A DNA stretch of 64,000 nt, from the NCBI GenBank assembly GCA_947630785.1, contig CANRIW010000001.1, positions 1-64,000 of the forward strand, read 5' to 3'. The notes beneath the pieces were generated by a model. It was not told the origin of the DNA and made no database searches. It saw nothing but the letters and a program-made list of their open reading frames with translations. Numbering within the stretch: the stretch's first letter is position 1; every line of letters begins with the position of its first letter. The stretch is from an uncultured Oscillospiraceae bacterium (lineage in GTDB: Bacteria; Bacillota; Clostridia; Oscillospirales; Oscillospiraceae). This document shows positions 8,490 through 17,783 of the stretch, piece by piece. Made by a program: the position numbers and the translations under genes.

Positions 8490-10640
8490 TCACTTCACGA
8501 TCTCGCCGTTGGCCTTTTTCTCCTCGATCTCCCTGAGGGCGTCCTTGTAGGACAGGTTGACCCGGCCCTTCTCGTCGATGTCGGTGACCTTGACCCAGAT
8601 CATGTCGCCGATGTTCACCACGTCCTCCACCTTGGCCACACGGTGATTGGCCAGCTTGGAGATGTGGACCATGCCGTCCTTGCCGGGGGCCAGCTCCACG
8701 AAGGCGCCGAACTGGAGGATGCGCACCACCTTGCCGTAGTACAGGGCGCCCACCTCGGGCACGAACACGATGGTGTCGATCATCTTCTTGGCCACGTCGC
8801 AGGCCTCGGCGTTGGGGGAGGCGATGTGGATGGTGCCGTCCTCGTCGATGTCCACCTGGGCGCCGGACTCGGCCACGATCTTCTGGATCACGCTGCCGCC
8901 CTTGCCGATGACCTCCCGGATCTTGTCCGGGTCGATCTTCATGGTGAGCATCTTGGGGGCCCACTTGCTGACCTCCGGCCGGGGGGCGGAGATGCAGGGC
9001 AGCATGATCTCGTCCAGGATGGCGTACCGGGCGTCCCTGGTGATCTCCAGGGCCTCCTTGATGATGGCGTGGGTCAAACCGTCGTTCTTCAGGTCCATCT
9101 GGATGGCGGTGATGCCCTTCTTGGTGCCGGCCACCTTGAAGTCCATCTCGCCGTGGAAGTCCTCCACGCCCTGGATGTCGATGAAGGTGGTGAAGGAGCC
9201 GTCGTCGTCCTGGATGAGGCCGCAGGAGATGCCTGCCACGGGGGCCTTGATGGGCACGCCGGCGTCCATGAGGGCCAGGGTGGAGCCGCAGATAGAGCCC
9301 TGGGAGGTGGAGCCGTTGGAGCTGAGGACTTCGCTCACCACGCGGATGGCGTAGGGGAACTCGTCCACAGAGGGCAGCACGGGCTCCAGGGCCCGCTCGG
9401 CCAGGGCGCCGTGGCCCTTCTCCCGCCGGTTGACGGAGCGGCTGGCACGGGCCTCGCCCACGGAGTAGCCGGGGAAGTTGTAGTGGTGCATATACCGCTT
9501 CTCGGTCTCCTCCCAGATGGTGTCCAGCTTCTGGGTGGCGGCCAGGGTGTTCAGGGTGCAGACGGACAGGACCTGGGTCTGGCCGCGGGTGAACAGGCCG
9601 GAGCCATGGACCCGGGGCAGGACGCCCACCTCGGCGGCCAGGGGACGGATCTCGTTCTTGGCGCGGCCGTCCACCCGGTGGCCCTCCAGCAGCCAGGCCT
9701 TGACGATCTTCTTCTGGAACTTGTAGGTGAACTCCTCCAGGTACTTGTCCATATCCGGATACTGCTCCAGATACTTCTCGTGCCAGTGGTCGATCATGGC
9801 GTTCCAGCGGGCCTCCCGGACGTTCTTGTCGTCGGTGTCCATGGCGGCCTGGGCCTCGTCCATGAAATTGGCCACGATGTCGTCGAACAGCTCCTGGTTG
9901 AAGTCGGCGTGCTCGTACTCGAACTTGGGCTTGCCGATCTCCGCCACGATGCCGTTGATGAACTCCACCTGCTTCTTGATCTCCTCGTGGGCCTCCACGA
10001 TGCCCTGGTACATGATGTCGTCGGGGATCTCCTTGGCGCCGGCCTCGATCATGACCACCTTGTTCATGGTGGCCACCACGGTCACGTCCATCTGGGAGCG
10101 GGCCCGCTGCTCCTGATCGGGGTTCATGACGATCTTCCCGTCCACATAGCCCACTTCCAGGGCGCCCACGGGGCCGTTCCAGGGGATATCGGAATAGGAC
10201 AGGCAGGCGGACACGCCGATGAGGGCGGTGATCTCGGGGGAGCAGTCGTAGTCCACGCTCATGACGGTGCAGGACACCACCACGTCGTTGCGGAGGTCGG
10301 AGGGGAACAGGGGCCGGATGGGCCGGTCGATGAGGCGGCTGGCCAGCACGGCGGGCAGGGAGGGCTGGCCCTCGCGGCGGAGGAAGGAGCCGGGGATGCG
10401 GCCCACGGCGTACAGCTTCTCCTCAAAGTCCACGCTCAGGGGGAAGAAGTCGATGCCGTCCCGGGGCCGGGGGGAGGCGGTGACCGCCACCAGCACGGTG
10501 GTCTCGCCGTACTTCACCAGCGCGGAGGCGTTGGCCAGCTCGGCCACCTTGCCCACCTCGATGGACAGGGGACGGCCCGCCACGGTGGTCTCATACTTGC
10601 GGTAATTGGGGAATTGCTTTGCCTTGATGACAGTTGACAT
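8490..10640 (-). CDS. pnp: Polyribonucleotide nucleotidyltransferase (PNPase)
   Basis: RNase PH repeats, KH domain (IREVIGKGGSVIQKI) and S1 domain; ATG at 10640. Confidence 0.97.
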   Translation of the reverse strand: MSTVIKAKQFPNYRKYETTVAGRPLSIEVGKVAELANASALVKYGETTVLVAVTASPRPRDGIDFFPLSVDFEEKLYAVGRIPGSFLRREGQPSLPAVLASRLIDRPIRPLFPSDLRNDVVVSCTVMSVDYDCSPEITALIGVSACLSYSDIPWNGPVGALEVGYVDGKIVMNPDQEQRARSQMDVTVVATMNKVVMIEAGAKEIPDDIMYQGIVEAHEEIKKQVEFINGIVAEIGKPKFEYEHADFNQELFDDIVANFMDEAQAAMDTDDKNVREARWNAMIDHWHEKYLEQYPDMDKYLEEFTYKFQKKIVKAWLLEGHRVDGRAKNEIRPLAAEVGVLPRVHGSGLFTRGQTQVLSVCTLNTLAATQKLDTIWEETEKRYMHHYNFPGYSVGEARASRSVNRREKGHGALAERALEPVLPSVDEFPYAIRVVSEVLSSNGSTSQGSICGSTLALMDAGVPIKAPVAGISCGLIQDDDGSFTTFIDIQGVEDFHGEMDFKVAGTKKGITAIQMDLKNDGLTHAIIKEALEITRDARYAILDEIMLPCISAPRPEVSKWAPKMLTMKIDPDKIREVIGKGGSVIQKIVAESGAQVDIDEDGTIHIASPNAEACDVAKKMIDTIVFVPEVGALYYGKVVRILQFGAFVELAPGKDGMVHISKLANHRVAKVEDVVNIGDMIWVKVTDIDEKGRVNLSYKDALREIEEKKANGEIVK

Positions 10641-10683
10641 GGGGTTCGCTCCTTTTCTTTTGGGATGGTTCGGAGCCTCGCCC

Positions 10684-10739
10684 TTTAGCACTTGAACACA
10701 GGCCCCGCCTCTTGGCAAGACCCATGTTCAACTGCTAAA
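10684..10739 (-). promoter_or_regulatory. Long stem-loop in pnp 5' leader / rpsO-pnp spacer
   Basis: TTTAGCAGTTGAACATGGGTCTTGCC-AAGA-GGCGGGGCCTGTGTTCAAGTGCTAAA pairs nearly end to end, allowing GU. Confidence 0.75.
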
Positions 10740-10783
10740 AAAGCGCCGCTCCGGCGTGTGGCGCGATTGCTGTGGAAACGGGG

Positions 10784-10811
10784 AAAGGGCGGCGCGGACG
10801 CGCCGCCCTTT
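10784..10811 (-). terminator. Hairpin downstream of rpsO
   Basis: AAAGGGCGGCGC-GGAC-GCGCCGCCCTTT perfect stem; a second GC hairpin with T-tract follows at 10741-10764. Confidence 0.6.
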
Positions 10812-10819
10812 ATTTGGAA

Positions 10820-11086
10820 TTATTTGCGGATGCCCAGCTTGGCGATGATGGCGCGGTAGCGCTCGATGTCCTTCTTGGCCAGGTAGTCCAGCAGCTTGCG
10901 GCGCTTGCCGATCATCTTGTACAGGCCGCGGCGGCTGTGGTTGTCGTGGATGTGCACCTTCAGATGCTCGGTGAGCTGGTTGATGCGGGTCGTGAGGATC
11001 GCGATCTGCACCTCGGGGGAGCCGGTGTCGGTCTCGTGGGTGCGGTTGGCCTCGATGACGGCCGTCTTTTCGTCCTTGCGGATCAT
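10820..11086 (-). CDS. rpsO: 30S ribosomal protein S15
   Basis: [69 protein letters not shown]. Confidence 0.97.
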   Translation of the reverse strand: MIRKDEKTAVIEANRTHETDTGSPEVQIAILTTRINQLTEHLKVHIHDNHSRRGLYKMIGKRRKLLDYLAKKDIERYRAIIAKLGIRK

Positions 11087-11327
11087 GTTTTTTCCACCTT
11101 TCGTTTCTATTTCCCTGCCGCTGAGTATCGGGCGGGTGAAGCCCCGCGAGGCGGGCTTTTGTCCCGAAACTAAGCCGGTGGGCCAGCGCTTTGGCGCATT
11201 GAGGAGCATACCACAAATTTCTCCGTTTGTAAAGGCGATTTTGTGTTTTGTGCGGTTTTTCTTTCAAAACGCACGGAAGCGGACCGGTTTTCCCGGTCCG
11301 CTTCGTGATTTTGATAACGGTTTTCCC

Positions 11328-11693
11328 TTAAAACACCAGAATTCGCACCAAAAGCGCCGCGGCCACGGCCAAAATCGCCAAAGTGGACAGCAGCTCCCCG
11401 GTGATCAGTACGGTGTGCTCCCGCCGCGCCCGGCGGGCGGTCTCCTCGGACCGGGCAGGCCCCTCGTCCTGCCGGGGTTCGTCCGCGTGTCCGTCCTCCG
11501 CCTCGTCCCGATCAGTCTCTGCCTCTTTGGCAGCCCGCCAGGCGGCCAGGTCCACTACGTTGTCTCCCCGCTTTTCCGGGGCGGCCTTGGAGGGATGGAC
11601 CAGCATCACCCGGCGGGGGGCGCCCACAGCCTGCTCCAGCTCGCCCTCCACCTCGATACCTCTGGCGGTCAGCGTGTAATATACGGTCTCCAT
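11328..11693 (-). CDS. Hypothetical protein with C-terminal TM helix
   Basis: METVYYTLTARGIEVEGELEQ...; single C-terminal TM. Confidence 0.55.
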   Translation of the reverse strand: METVYYTLTARGIEVEGELEQAVGAPRRVMLVHPSKAAPEKRGDNVVDLAAWRAAKEAETDRDEAEDGHADEPRQDEGPARSEETARRARREHTVLITGELLSTLAILAVAAALLVRILVF

Positions 11694-11869
11694 GGCGTTG
11701 CGCCTCCTTGTTCCTTGATACGCTCAGTCTACTTCGGGTCATGTCCCATAAACTGGGCCTTATTGCCGCATATCATCGAACTTACGTTTGATTTGTTTTC
11801 ATCTTAATACATCTGTTCTAATTTGTCAAGGACTTTTTAGAAAATTTGTTCTATCGTTAAGTCAAAAAA

Positions 11870-11894
11870 GACCGCCCCCCGGCGGGAGGCGGTC
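11870..11894 (-). terminator. Rho-independent terminator
   Basis: GACCGCC...GGCGGTC stem followed on the minus strand by TTTTTTGAC. Confidence 0.8.
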
Positions 11895-11907
11895 TTCGAA
11901 GCTCTTT

Positions 11908-13419
11908 TCAACTCAGATATCCCAGGGGATTGACCTGCCGGCCGTTGATCCGGACCTCGAAATGGCAGTGGGGGCCGGTGGAGTTGCCGGTAGAGCCCGC
12001 CAAGGCGATGGCCTGGCCCTGATAGACCCGCTGGCCCACGCTCACAAGGATGGAGGAGTTGTGGGCGTAGGCGGTCTGGGTGCCGTTGTCGTGGGTGATG
12101 ACCACCAGCTTGCCGTAGCTGCCCTGCCAGCCGGCGTAGGTGACCTTCCCGCCGTCGGCGGCCTTAACGGTGGTGCCGTAGGGCACGCCGATGTCCAGGC
12201 CGAGGTGGGTGCTGCCCCAACGGGCGCCGAAATAGGAGGTGATCGTGCCCCGCACCGGCCAGATAAAGTACCCGTTGGACGCGGTGGTGGGCTTCGCCTT
12301 GGTCCCCTTGTAGATGTAGGTGGTGGTGGCCTCCTTGACGACCTCGCGGGACACCTCGGCGCGCTCCTGTTCCACCCCGTTGAGATAAGTGACTTCATAG
12401 GTGACCAGGGCCTGACCGTCCTCGCCCTGTTCCTTCACCTTGGTGGTGCCCACATAGAGATCGTCGGTCTTGATATACTCCACCGGGCTGTCGATGGCCT
12501 CCTCGCGCTGCTCGGAGGCGTGGGTGAGCACTGACAGGAAGGGTACCTCCTGTTTGACCAGCAGCTCGTCTCCCACCCAGATCCTATTGATATCCACATC
12601 TGGATTCAGGGCGGACAGGTCGGCCACGGTCAGGTCATAGGAGCGGGCGATGGCGCTGAACGTGTCGCCCTGCTTTACCTCATAGTATACGTTCTCCGCC
12701 TTGTGGGCGGTGATCTTCTCCCGGATGCCCTCCATGTCGAATTTCGTATTGGCGGGCACTGTCACCGGGTCGACGGATACGGCCTCCACGAACTCATAGT
12801 CCTCGGCGCCCTCGGCGAGATAGGGCTGAGCGGCGGCGGCCAACGCCTGCTCCAGCTCCTCTTTCGTGGCGGCGCAGCCGAGCTCCTGCCCGTCCACAGA
12901 GAGCGCCCACGCATCGGTATAGGCGTCGACCTCCACCTCGCTGAACAGGGCGGCCTCGATCTCCCGGGTATCGGTAAAGCCCCCGGCGGTCTCGGTGTAC
13001 ACGGGGGTGATGGTCACGTCGGCCTCGTAATCGTACTCCTCCCCCAGGATGCCGGACACCTGCTCCTCCAGGTCCCCGACGATGGCATCCCAGTCCTCCT
13101 CGTGCTCCAGCACGCCCCGCTCCACGCCGTCTATCTCCAGCACATAGGCCCGGGTGTAGACGCCGTTGAAGGCGGCATAGCCGATGAAGACGGCCAGCAG
13201 CGTCACATACAGCAGGGGGGAAACGGGGTGTCTGGCCAGGGCGGCGCGGAGCTTTCCGAAAAGCCTGCCGGCCTTGTCCCAGGCCCCGGCGGTGGCGGCG
13301 CTGGTCTTTTCCCAGCCCGCGTCGGCCCCGGCGGAGATCTTTTTGCCCAGCCCGCCGAAGAATTCCTTCAGCCGCCTGACGGCGGCGCCGCCGGTCCGGG
13401 GATCGCGTTGTTCATCCAT
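11908..13419 (-). CDS. LysM / G5-like / M23 peptidase (LytM) cell-wall protein
   Basis: LysM YYEVKQGDTFSAIARSYDLTVADLSALNP; M23 HLGLDIGVPYGTTVKAADGGKV...GPHCHFEVRINGRQVNPLGYL. Confidence 0.92.
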   Translation of the reverse strand: MDEQRDPRTGGAAVRRLKEFFGGLGKKISAGADAGWEKTSAATAGAWDKAGRLFGKLRAALARHPVSPLLYVTLLAVFIGYAAFNGVYTRAYVLEIDGVERGVLEHEEDWDAIVGDLEEQVSGILGEEYDYEADVTITPVYTETAGGFTDTREIEAALFSEVEVDAYTDAWALSVDGQELGCAATKEELEQALAAAAQPYLAEGAEDYEFVEAVSVDPVTVPANTKFDMEGIREKITAHKAENVYYEVKQGDTFSAIARSYDLTVADLSALNPDVDINRIWVGDELLVKQEVPFLSVLTHASEQREEAIDSPVEYIKTDDLYVGTTKVKEQGEDGQALVTYEVTYLNGVEQERAEVSREVVKEATTTYIYKGTKAKPTTASNGYFIWPVRGTITSYFGARWGSTHLGLDIGVPYGTTVKAADGGKVTYAGWQGSYGKLVVITHDNGTQTAYAHNSSILVSVGQRVYQGQAIALAGSTGNSTGPHCHFEVRINGRQVNPLGYLS

Positions 13420-13648
13420 GTATGGTTCCTCCTCGCGCCGACAGGCGGCGGATAAATCTTCAGAAATGTAACAAAACTGTCAAGGTGGTTACAATTTGGT
13501 TACAGCGTCATCCTACTCCATTTTTGTCCTGCCGTCAACCCCTTTTTTGATTTTCTCCATTCTGCCCAAGCCCTTGACAGGGCGCGCCTCCATCCAGTAC
13601 AATAGAAACCGTCGATTTCGGGCGCTCCGCGCGGAAGGGGGGCCGGCT

Positions 13649-14461
13649 ATGGCCAAGTTCGACGGCGTCCTGTTCGTCACCGACTACGACGACACCTTAT
13701 ACGACCTGACCTTCTCCGTGTCGGAGGAGAACCGGGCCGCCATCCGGTATTTCATCGCCAACGGCGGCCGCTTTTCAGTGGCCACCGGCCGGGCTCACAC
13801 CACCTTCACCCCCCAGATTGCGAAGGAGCGCCTGGAACTCAACGCGCCGGTGGTGCTGTCCAACGGCGCCGCGATCTACGATTACCAGGCGGATCGCTAC
13901 GTCGAGCGCACGCTGCTCCACGGGGACACTCCGGCCCGCCTTTCGGCGCTGTGCCGCCGCTTCCCCGCGCTGGCCTTTGAGGCATACCACGGCGAGGACA
14001 TCTATGTCCACAACCCCAATCTGGTGACCATGACCCACCTGAAGCGGGTGGGCGGCCCCTATACCGTCTGCCCCATCCCGGACATGCCCACCCCCTGGAA
14101 CAAGGTCATCATGGAGCAGGACGAGCCCCTGCTGAAAGAGGTCCAGGCCCACATCCTGTCCCGCTGGGGGGCGGATTACGAGGCCATCTTCTCCAACCGC
14201 TACCTGCTGGAGGTCACCTGCAAGGGCAGCAACAAAGGGGCCATGGTGGCGAAGGTGGCCGGGCTGCTGGGCATTGCCCGGGAAAACCTCTACTGTATGG
14301 GGGACAATCAGAACGACATCCCCATGCTGGCGCTGTCGGCCATCCCTTTCGCCCCGGCCAACTGCGCCCAAGAGGTAAAGGACTGGGGCGCCACGATCCT
14401 CAGCCACTGCGACGACCACGCGGTGGCCCGGGCCATCGAGATCCTGGACAAACGCTATTGA
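13649..14461 (+). CDS. Cof-type HAD-superfamily hydrolase
   Basis: VTDYDDTLYD, LSNGAAIYDY, KGSNKGAMVAKVAGLLGI, CMGDNQNDIPML. Confidence 0.9.
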   Translation: MAKFDGVLFVTDYDDTLYDLTFSVSEENRAAIRYFIANGGRFSVATGRAHTTFTPQIAKERLELNAPVVLSNGAAIYDYQADRYVERTLLHGDTPARLSALCRRFPALAFEAYHGEDIYVHNPNLVTMTHLKRVGGPYTVCPIPDMPTPWNKVIMEQDEPLLKEVQAHILSRWGADYEAIFSNRYLLEVTCKGSNKGAMVAKVAGLLGIARENLYCMGDNQNDIPMLALSAIPFAPANCAQEVKDWGATILSHCDDHAVARAIEILDKRY

Positions 14462-14474
14462 CCCGCGCACGCAG

Positions 14475-14506
14475 AAAGCCCGCCGTCCGATGGACGGCGG
14501 GCTTTT
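14475..14506. terminator. Bidirectional hairpin terminator between convergent genes
   Basis: AAAGCCCGCCGTCC-GAT-GGACGGCGGGCTTTTT. Confidence 0.85.
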
Positions 14507-14516
14507 TCTGTCGGAT

Positions 14517-15356
14517 TCAGGCGTTGGGGTCGTAGGTGACCACGGTGCGGCGGTTGGGTTCGGTGCCGATGGAGTGGGTGGACACCCCGGGGAAGTCCTG
14601 GAGGGCGGTGTGGATCACGTGCCGCTCGTAGGCGTTCATGGGCTCCAGGGTGATGTTCCGGCGGTACTTGACCACCTTGGCGGCGGTCTTGCGGGCCAGC
14701 CGGTTCAGGGACTCCTCCCGCCGGGCCCGGTAGCCCTCGGCGTCCACATGGATGCGGACCCGGTGGCTCCTGCCCCGGTTGACGGCGTAGCTGGTCAGCT
14801 GCTGGATGGCGTCCAGGGTCTCCCCCCGGTGACCGATGAGGGGGCCCAGGTCAGTTCCCTCCAGCACCACCTGATAGGCCTCGCCGTCCCTGGTGACGGC
14901 GGGAACGGCCTGCACCCCCAGCTGCTGGAACAAGCCTGTCTGGAACCTGACGATGGCGGCGGACACCTCGTCATCCACCGGCTCTCCGGCAGGGGAGGGG
15001 GCTGCGGCGGGAGCGGGGGCCTCGGTCTTGGGCCGGGGCGCGGGCTGGGGCTTCTTCTCCCTGGGCCCGCGGTCCTTTCTTTCCGGCCTGGGCTCGGGCT
15101 TTTTGGGGGCGGGCTTCTCCGCTCCGGGGGCGGGGGTCTCGGGTTCAGGCACGGGGGCGGGCGCCGGCTCGTCCGGGGCCTCGTAGGTGAGTTTCACCTT
15201 TGCCGGCACCGAGCCGATGCCCAGAAAGCCCGCCTTGCCCCGGTGGAGGACCTCCACCGACACGTCGTCCCGCTCCAGGCCCAGCTGGAGCAGGCCCTTG
15301 GCGATGGCCTCGTCCTCGGTCTTGCCGGTGACTTCGATATAGTTCAGCACAGTCAA
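14517..15356 (-). CDS. jag: SpoIIIJ-associated RNA-binding protein Jag/KhpB
   Basis: Jag-N MTVLNYIEVTGKTEDEAIAKGLLQLGL...GFLGIGS; KH IGHRGETLDAIQQLTSYAVNR; R3H region. Confidence 0.93.
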   Translation of the reverse strand: MTVLNYIEVTGKTEDEAIAKGLLQLGLERDDVSVEVLHRGKAGFLGIGSVPAKVKLTYEAPDEPAPAPVPEPETPAPGAEKPAPKKPEPRPERKDRGPREKKPQPAPRPKTEAPAPAAAPSPAGEPVDDEVSAAIVRFQTGLFQQLGVQAVPAVTRDGEAYQVVLEGTDLGPLIGHRGETLDAIQQLTSYAVNRGRSHRVRIHVDAEGYRARREESLNRLARKTAAKVVKYRRNITLEPMNAYERHVIHTALQDFPGVSTHSIGTEPNRRTVVTYDPNA

Positions 15357-15368
15357 GCACTCCTTATT

Positions 15369-16700
15369 TTAATGTTCCTCGTCCTCAGGGGCGCTGGCCT
15401 CCTCGGCCTCGGCGGCGGTGTCCTCCGCCTGCTCCTGAACGGTCTCGGCGGCCTCGGCGGCCTGCTGTTCCGCCTGCTCCACGGCGGCGGCCAGTTCGGG
15501 CCGGGACTCGGCCAGCAGGGCCTTCTCCTCGTCGGTGAGGGTCTGGTCCTCCTCCTTCGGCATGACGGGGCCGTTGGGGTCGTGGTACGGGGTGACGGGA
15601 TAGCGGGCGGGGTCATAGGCCCGGCCCCGGGCAAACCGGCGCAGGCCCTCCTGACTGGCGCCGTCCACGTCGGCGGCGGCCTTTTCCTTTTTGGGCTGCT
15701 TCTTGCTGCCGGCGGCCAGGGCGGCGGCCTTCTTCTCGGCGGACTTGCGGCGGCGCTCCTTCTCGGCCTCCTTGGAGCGGCGCTTCTGCTCCTCCATCTC
15801 CTTCTGGGCGGCCTCGTAGTCCTTTTTCAGCATCCTGCCGGCGATGATCTCCTGCACCATCCCGAGGGCGGAGTTGGCGATCCAGTAGATACACATACCG
15901 GCGGGCAGGCTGTAGCCGATCCACAGGGACATGACGGGTCCCATCAGGATCATCATCCAGTTGTTCTGCTGCTTGTTCTCCGGCTGGTTCTGGCTCATCT
16001 GGTTGGTCCGCATGGACACCTGATAGGACAGCAGGGACAGTCCGGCGGAGATCAGCGGCAGCAGGAACAGGCCCACGGCCCCCCAGATGTCCCCGCCGGT
16101 GAACAGATCGGACTTCCAGAACATCAGGCTGGGGACCCTGGACAGGTCGATGCCCAGGAAGTTGAAGTTGATGACGAACATCCCAAACACGCCGGCGGTG
16201 GAGGCGCCGGCGGCGGCCGCGGCAGTCTCCAGATTGCCGGCATTCAGCCGGGGGGCCAGCAGCAGCTCGTTGGTCCCCGCCGGGGTGAAGTCCGCCCAGC
16301 CCAGGGCCTTGGCCACGGCGATGGTGGCGTCCTCCTTCAGCATCATCATATACTTGAAGGGCCGGCGGATGATGGCGTACAGGGGCATCAGAATCAGCAG
16401 GGGCAGGAAGGACCAGCCGCAGCCGCCGAACATGCTGGTACCGCTCTCGGCGTAAAGCTTCTGGATCTCCTGGTTAGCCTTTTCCTTGTCGTTGCCGCAG
16501 CGCTTCTGGATCTCCTGCACCTGGCCGGAGAGGATGCTGGACTTGATCATGCTCCGTTTGCCCTTGATGGAGAGCGGGAACAGGATGACCTTGACGATCA
16601 GGGTAAAGAGGATCAGCGCTATGCCGTAGCTGTTGAATACCAGGCACAGAAACCTCAGCAACAGGCTGAAGGGCGTCATGAGTATTTGCCAAATATCCAT
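15369..16700 (-). CDS. yidC: Membrane protein insertase YidC/OxaA
   Basis: 60KD_IMP core (KRSMIKSSILSGQVQEIQKRCGNDKEKANQEIQKLY...); position between jag and yidD. Confidence 0.93.
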   Translation of the reverse strand: MDIWQILMTPFSLLLRFLCLVFNSYGIALILFTLIVKVILFPLSIKGKRSMIKSSILSGQVQEIQKRCGNDKEKANQEIQKLYAESGTSMFGGCGWSFLPLLILMPLYAIIRRPFKYMMMLKEDATIAVAKALGWADFTPAGTNELLLAPRLNAGNLETAAAAAGASTAGVFGMFVINFNFLGIDLSRVPSLMFWKSDLFTGGDIWGAVGLFLLPLISAGLSLLSYQVSMRTNQMSQNQPENKQQNNWMMILMGPVMSLWIGYSLPAGMCIYWIANSALGMVQEIIAGRMLKKDYEAAQKEMEEQKRRSKEAEKERRRKSAEKKAAALAAGSKKQPKKEKAAADVDGASQEGLRRFARGRAYDPARYPVTPYHDPNGPVMPKEEDQTLTDEEKALLAESRPELAAAVEQAEQQAAEAAETVQEQAEDTAAEAEEASAPEDEEH

Positions 16701-16710
16701 ATCTGGCCTC

Positions 16711-16959
16711 CTATTTATAACGGATTTTTTTCGGGGGCTTTGGGGGCACGGGATCGTAAATGATGGATTTCTGCTTATGGAAGGGGTGGCACCGCATCAC
16801 CCGCCACAGAGCCATGGCCCCGCCCTTCAGCGCGCCGTAGGTCTCCACAGCCTCCAGGCCATACGCGGAACAGGTGGGAGTGAAGCGGCAGCAGGGGGGC
16901 GTGGCCGGGGAGATGTTCCTCCGGTAGAACCGGATGAACCACAGCAGGACCGCCTTCAT
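16711..16959 (-). CDS. yidD: Membrane protein insertion efficiency factor YidD
   Basis: [40 protein letters not shown]. Confidence 0.96.
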   Translation of the reverse strand: MKAVLLWFIRFYRRNISPATPPCCRFTPTCSAYGLEAVETYGALKGGAMALWRVMRCHPFHKQKSIIYDPVPPKPPKKIRYK

Positions 16960-17306
16960 CGGGCGGCCTCCGGCCTCCGCAGGCCCAGCTTGTCCGCCAG
17001 AGTCAGGAAGGAGCGCTCCAGCTGCTGATACCGGCTGTGGGCGGCCTTCACCCGGGCCACGATGACCACGTCCATCCCGCCGTTCAACTCCCCCTCGTGG
17101 AGGCGGTATATCTCTCTCAGACGGCGCCGGGTGCGGTTGCGGACCACGGCATGGCCCAGCTTGGTGGACACCGTCAGCCCCAGCCGGTTCCCCTGTCCGC
17201 CCCGTTGACGGACATAGAGGGCCAGCCGCCCGTCGGCGGCGGATCTTCCCTTTTGGTAGGCCCGGCGGAACAGATGATTCTCCTTCAGCGACACGGTTTT
17301 TTTCAT
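16956..17306 (-). CDS. rnpA: Ribonuclease P protein component
   Basis: [30 protein letters not shown] RNase P motif. Confidence 0.96.
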   Translation of the reverse strand: MKKTVSLKENHLFRRAYQKGRSAADGRLALYVRQRGGQGNRLGLTVSTKLGHAVVRNRTRRRLREIYRLHEGELNGGMDVVIVARVKAAHSRYQQLERSFLTLADKLGLRRPEAAR

Positions 17307-17402
17307 TTACGACCTCTTTTCCGGGAAACGGACACAGGGGCGAGGGATCTTCCTCCCGCGCCCCGGTCTTTGACGACTATTCCGTATCCCGTTTTTGCGG
17401 CA

Positions 17403-17537
17403 TCAGTGGGTCAGACGGATGCGGCCCTTGGCCCGGCGGCGGGCCAGCACCTTGCGGCCGTTGGCAGTGGCCATGCGCTTGCGGAAGCCATGCACCTTGG
17501 AGCGGTGACGCTTTTTGGGCTGATAGGTACGAAGCAT
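17403..17537 (-). CDS. rpmH: 50S ribosomal protein L34
   Basis: Manual translation [44 protein letters not shown]; shorter than the supplied ORF cutoff. Confidence 0.97.
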   Translation of the reverse strand: MLRTYQPKKRHRSKVHGFRKRMATANGRKVLARRRAKGRIRLTH

Positions 17538-17659
17538 GCGGGATACACCTCCTGTTCAGATAGGGCGGCAGGGGCCGCTCTGTTCCACAACGCCCCGGCC
17601 GGGGCGCGGTCGATATGATAGGGCGCGATAGGCGCAAACGGAATTATACCGTACTTTCG

Positions 17660-17745
17660 GCGCCTTTGTCAATACATAAATTATAATTATTATATGACTG
17701 ACCGCGGAAAAAACCTTGCCTCCCGTCAAAAATTTTGGTATAATA
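17660..17745 (+). promoter_or_regulatory. rpmH-dnaA spacer: AT-rich island and dnaA promoter (candidate oriC/DUE)
   Basis: TACATAAATTATAATTATTATATGA island; TTGCCT(17716-17721)-17-TATAAT(17739-17744). Confidence 0.55.
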
Positions 17746-17783
17746 AATCAGTTGCGTTGACCATGAAAAAAGGAGGCCGCCCG

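Noticed and set aside
8403-10637. 744-aa plus-strand ORF antisense to pnp
   Set aside because: Translation is His/Gly/Leu/Val-rich low-complexity, typical of an antisense frame in high-GC DNA; pnp on the other strand is unambiguous.
14490-16763. 757-aa plus-strand ORF over jag/yidC
   Set aside because: Antisense Gly/Leu/His-rich frame opposite well-supported genes.
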